A stretch of DNA of 64,000 nucleotides from Oxalobacteraceae bacterium (GTDB lineage Bacteria > Pseudomonadota > Gammaproteobacteria > Burkholderiales > Burkholderiaceae_D). Below the pieces are notes generated by a model, which did no database searches, had not been told where the DNA came from, and saw only the letters and a list, made by a program, of their open reading frames with translations. A program made the translations under genes and the position numbers. Of this stretch, positions 61,087 to 64,000 are shown piece by piece. The stretch's first letter is position 1. Each line of letters begins with the position of its first letter. The stretch lies in NCBI GenBank assembly GCA_013284265.1, contig JABTBR010000031.1:19174-83173 (forward strand). Direction: 5' to 3'.

Positions 61087-63192
61087 ATGGCCCGCAAGAC
61101 CCCCATTGAGCGCTACCGCAATATCGGTATCTCGGCTCACATCGATGCAGGTAAAACCACCACCACCGAACGCGTTCTGTTCTACACGGGCGTGAACCAC
61201 AAGATCGGTGAAGTTCACGATGGCGCCGCCACCATGGACTGGATGGAGCAGGAACAAGAGCGCGGTATCACGATTACCTCCGCGGCAACGACTTGCTTCT
61301 GGAAAGGGATGGCTAACAATTTCCCTGAGCACCACATCAACATCATCGACACCCCAGGCCACGTTGACTTCACCATTGAAGTGGAACGTTCGATGCGCGT
61401 GTTGGATGGCGCTTGCATGGTTTACTGCGCAGTGGGCGGTGTTCAGCCACAGTCGGAAACCGTATGGCGTCAGGCGAACAAGTACAAAGTGCCACGTCTG
61501 GCCTTCGTCAACAAGATGGACCGTACCGGCGCGAACTTCTTCAAAGTTTACGAGCAGATGCGTGCCCGCCTGAAGGCGAACCCGATTCCTCTGCAGATCC
61601 CTATCGGCGCCGAAGAAAACTTCAAAGGCGTGGTCGATCTGGTCAAGATGAAGGCCGTCTACTGGGACGACGCATCGCAAGGCATGAAGTTCGACTACCG
61701 TGACATCCCTGCTGAGCTGGCTGAGCAAGCCGCTGAGTGGCGCGAGAAGATGGTCGAAGCCGCTGCCGAAGCGTCCGAAGAGCTGATGAACAAATACCTG
61801 GAAGAAGGCGATCTGACGGAAGAAGAGATCAAAGCCGCTCTGCGTATTCGTACCCTGGCATCGGAAATCGTTCCAATGATGTGCGGTACCGCGTTCAAGA
61901 ACAAGGGCGTGCAGGCCATGCTGGACGGCGTCATCGAATACCTGCCGTCGCCAGTCGACATCAAGCCAGTGCAAGGTATGGATGAAGACGACCAGCCGGT
62001 CAGCCGTAAAGCTGACGACAACGAGAAATTCTCGGCGCTGGCGTTCAAGATCATGACCGATCCATTCGTCGGCCAGCTGATCTTCTTCCGCGTCTACTCG
62101 GGCACCATCAAGTCGGGCGACACCGTCTACAATCCGATCAAGAACAAGAAAGAACGTCTTGGCCGTATTCTGCAGATGCACGCGAATCAGCGCGAAGAGA
62201 TCAAAGAAGTGCACGCTGGCGACATCGCCGCTGCCGTTGGTCTGAAAGATGCGACCACGGGCGAAACCCTGTGCGATCCGCAATCGATCATCACGCTGGA
62301 AAAAATGGTCTTCCCTGAGCCGGTGATTCAACAGGCTGTCGAGCCTAAGACCAAGGCCGACCAGGAAAAAATGGGCCTGGCGCTGAACCGCCTGGCACAG
62401 GAAGATCCTTCGTTCCGCGTCAAGACCGATGAAGAATCGGGCCAGACCATCATCGGTGGTATGGGCGAGCTGCACCTGGAAATTATCGTTGACCGTATGA
62501 AGCGCGAATTCGGCGTGGAAGCGACCGTCGGCAAGCCACAAGTGGCTTACCGCGAGACCATCCGCAAAGTATGCGAAGAGTCGGAAGGCAAATTCGTTAA
62601 GCAATCCGGTGGTCGTGGTCAGTACGGTCACGTGGTTCTGAAAATCGAACCGCAAGAACCGGGCAAGGGCTTCGAGTTCGTTGACGCCATCAAGGGCGGC
62701 ACCGTGCCACGCGAGTACATTCCTGCGGTTGAAAAAGGTGTTCGCGGTACCCTGAACACCGGCGTGCTGGCTGGTTACCCAGTCGTTGACGTCAAGGTAA
62801 CGCTGTTCTTCGGTTCGTACCACGATGTGGACTCGAACGAAAACGCGTTCCAGATGGCCGCTTCGATGGCCTTCAAAGACGGCTGCCGCAAAGCATCGCC
62901 AGTCATTCTGGAGCCAATGATGGCTGTGGAAGTGGAAACGCCGGAAGACTACGCCGGTACCGTGATGGGCGATCTGTCGTCCCGCCGCGGTATGGTGCAG
63001 GGCATGGACGAGATCCCAGGCGGCGGTGGCAAGATCATCAAAGCTGAAGTGCCACTGTCCGAAATGTTTGGTTACTCGACCTCGCTGCGTTCCGCAACGC
63101 AAGGCCGCGCGACCTACACGATGGAATTCAAGCACTACTCGGAAGCGCCTAAGCACGTCACCGACGCAATCGTTACCGCGAAAGCCAAGTAA
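61087..63192 (+). CDS. fusA: Elongation factor G
   Basis: Translocation GTPase of 701 residues. It has the G1 motif AHIDAGKTT, switch II DTPGHVDF and NKMD, followed by domains II-V through a C-terminal SYSTSLRSATQGRATYTMEF-type end. The ATG at 61087 is chosen (MARKTPIERYRNIGIS); the frame extends upstream without conservation. It is 111 bp after rpsG in the str operon. No unusual fusidic-acid-type change is evident from visual reading. Confidence 0.99.
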   Translation: MARKTPIERYRNIGISAHIDAGKTTTTERVLFYTGVNHKIGEVHDGAATMDWMEQEQERGITITSAATTCFWKGMANNFPEHHINIIDTPGHVDFTIEVERSMRVLDGACMVYCAVGGVQPQSETVWRQANKYKVPRLAFVNKMDRTGANFFKVYEQMRARLKANPIPLQIPIGAEENFKGVVDLVKMKAVYWDDASQGMKFDYRDIPAELAEQAAEWREKMVEAAAEASEELMNKYLEEGDLTEEEIKAALRIRTLASEIVPMMCGTAFKNKGVQAMLDGVIEYLPSPVDIKPVQGMDEDDQPVSRKADDNEKFSALAFKIMTDPFVGQLIFFRVYSGTIKSGDTVYNPIKNKKERLGRILQMHANQREEIKEVHAGDIAAAVGLKDATTGETLCDPQSIITLEKMVFPEPVIQQAVEPKTKADQEKMGLALNRLAQEDPSFRVKTDEESGQTIIGGMGELHLEIIVDRMKREFGVEATVGKPQVAYRETIRKVCEESEGKFVKQSGGRGQYGHVVLKIEPQEPGKGFEFVDAIKGGTVPREYIPAVEKGVRGTLNTGVLAGYPVVDVKVTLFFGSYHDVDSNENAFQMAASMAFKDGCRKASPVILEPMMAVEVETPEDYAGTVMGDLSSRRGMVQGMDEIPGGGGKIIKAEVPLSEMFGYSTSLRSATQGRATYTMEFKHYSEAPKHVTDAIVTAKAK

Positions 63193-63205
63193 TTTTTGTA
63201 TTTTT

Positions 63206-63234
63206 TGCGGGCCGGGGAGATCACCTGGCCCGCA
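63206..63234 (+). other. Hairpin between fusA and tuf
   Basis: 8-bp stem TGCGGGCC / GGCCCGCA with a 13-nt loop, without a strong T-run. It may be an RNA processing site or a partial terminator, as differential expression of fusA and tuf is common. Confidence 0.5.
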
Positions 63235-63265
63235 TATTTAAAACATTGTTCTAAGGAAGAATAAA

Positions 63266-64000
63266 ATGGCAAAAGAGAAATTCGAACGGACCAAGCCGCA
63301 CGTCAACGTCGGCACCATCGGCCACGTCGATCACGGCAAAACCACCCTGACCGCTGCAATCGCTACCGTTCTGTCGAAAAAATTCGGCGGCGAAGCGAAA
63401 GCATACGACCAGATCGATGCAGCACCAGAAGAAAAAGCACGCGGCATTACCATCAACACCGCTCACGTCGAGTACGAAACCGCTACCCGTCACTACGCCC
63501 ACGTTGACTGCCCAGGCCACGCCGATTACATCAAAAACATGATTACCGGTGCAGCGCAGATGGACGGCGCGATCCTGGTATGCTCCGCGGCCGACGGCCC
63601 AATGCCACAGACCCGCGAGCACATCCTGCTGGCGCGTCAGGTTGGCGTTCCATACATCGTCGTGTTCCTGAACAAGTGCGATCTGGTCGATGACGAAGAG
63701 CTGCTGGAACTGGTCGAAATGGAAGTTCGCGAGTTGTTGTCGAAATACGAATTCCCAGGCGACGACCTGCCTATCATCAAAGGTTCGGCACGTAAAGCGC
63801 TGGACGGCGACACCGGTCCTCTGGGCGAAGTGGCCATCATGGCCCTGGCCGATGCACTCGACAGCTACATCCCTACGCCAGAGCGCGCAGTCGATGGCGC
63901 CTTCCTGATGCCAGTCGAAGACGTGTTCTCGATCTCGGGTCGCGGTACCGTGGTGACCGGTCGTATCGAGCGCGGCATCATCAAGGTCGGCGAAGAGATC
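63266..64000 (+). CDS. tuf: Elongation factor Tu (partial, 3' end outside window)
   Basis: GTPase that delivers aminoacyl-tRNA to the ribosome. The visible ~245 residues start MAKEKFERTKPHVNVGTIGH and include GHVDHGKTT, DCPGHADYIKNM and NKCD. The start at 63266 is preceded by AAGGA. Last known gene of the str operon; the reading frame is open to the right edge. Proteobacteria often carry a second tuf elsewhere, which cannot be seen here. Confidence 0.98.
   Translation, partial: MAKEKFERTKPHVNVGTIGHVDHGKTTLTAAIATVLSKKFGGEAKAYDQIDAAPEEKARGITINTAHVEYETATRHYAHVDCPGHADYIKNMITGAAQMDGAILVCSAADGPMPQTREHILLARQVGVPYIVVFLNKCDLVDDEELLELVEMEVRELLSKYEFPGDDLPIIKGSARKALDGDTGPLGEVAIMALADALDSYIPTPERAVDGAFLMPVEDVFSISGRGTVVTGRIERGIIKVGEEI

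Overview
The window comes from a GC-rich Gram-negative betaproteobacterium, most likely Oxalobacteraceae (the Massilia / Duganella / Janthinobacterium group). This is inferred from the gene families present: a beta-type str operon, a PEP-CTERM protein, a manganese riboswitch ahead of a TMEM165/GDT1 gene, many MCPs and c-di-GMP proteins, and a MoxR/DUF58/DUF4175 cluster. No species call is possible from the sequence alone. I see no rRNA, tRNA, CRISPR array, prophage or insertion sequence.

Layout. 1-6.1 kb: the start of a Mn exporter gene under a yybP-ykoY riboswitch, an M1 aminopeptidase, a serine hydrolase, and three tandem genes for small exported Ala/Lys-rich proteins headed by a four-fold GTAA direct-repeat array. 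6.1-9.3 kb: a membrane GGDEF protein, panD and aqpZ. 9.7-21.6 kb: a full chemosensory operon (MCP, CheY, STAS protein, CheA, CheW, CheR, CheD, CheB, REC-EAL protein) and two near-duplicate MCPs. 21.6-35.0 kb: an exported methyltransferase-like protein, then a long operon: Tat-exported TldD, TldE/PmbA, a second Tat-exported TldD, DUF4159, MoxR ATPase, DUF58, BatA-like, DUF4175-like and a membrane protein. 35.0-41.8 kb: PNPOx-family protein divergent from a MocR regulator, a TonB-dependent receptor, a spermidine-synthase-like protein and a PEP-CTERM protein. 42-49.5 kb: a MacAB-like ABC efflux operon followed by its NtrC-type regulator and histidine kinase. 49.6-59.7 kb: an MFS transporter with a DeoR regulator, a membrane MutS-like ATPase, a YcgR-like PilZ protein, a lipoprotein FKBP, a GbsR/MarR regulator with a predicted SDR/DUF2269 target operon, and a phosphoethanolamine-transferase-like protein. 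59.8-64 kb: rpsL, rpsG, fusA and the start of tuf.

The most interesting signal is regulatory. The TldD/MoxR operon (starting 22895) and the ABC efflux operon (starting 49529, minus) each have a sigma-54 -24/-12 promoter with exact spacing. Each is preceded by a helically phased array of direct CGGACA repeats in the same orientation and at nearly the same distance. The efflux operon carries the gene for a sigma-54 activator. I infer a single regulon that couples an exported TldD/TldE system plus MoxR assembly to MacAB-type efflux, possibly a response to peptides at the cell envelope.

Other structure not explained by genes: a ~100-130 bp palindromic repeat family with four copies; an ATTTCTG-N6-CAGAAAT operator shared by the GbsR-type gene and its neighbour; phased AACGTGCA repeats ahead of deoR; and a 9-bp dyad at the MocR promoter.
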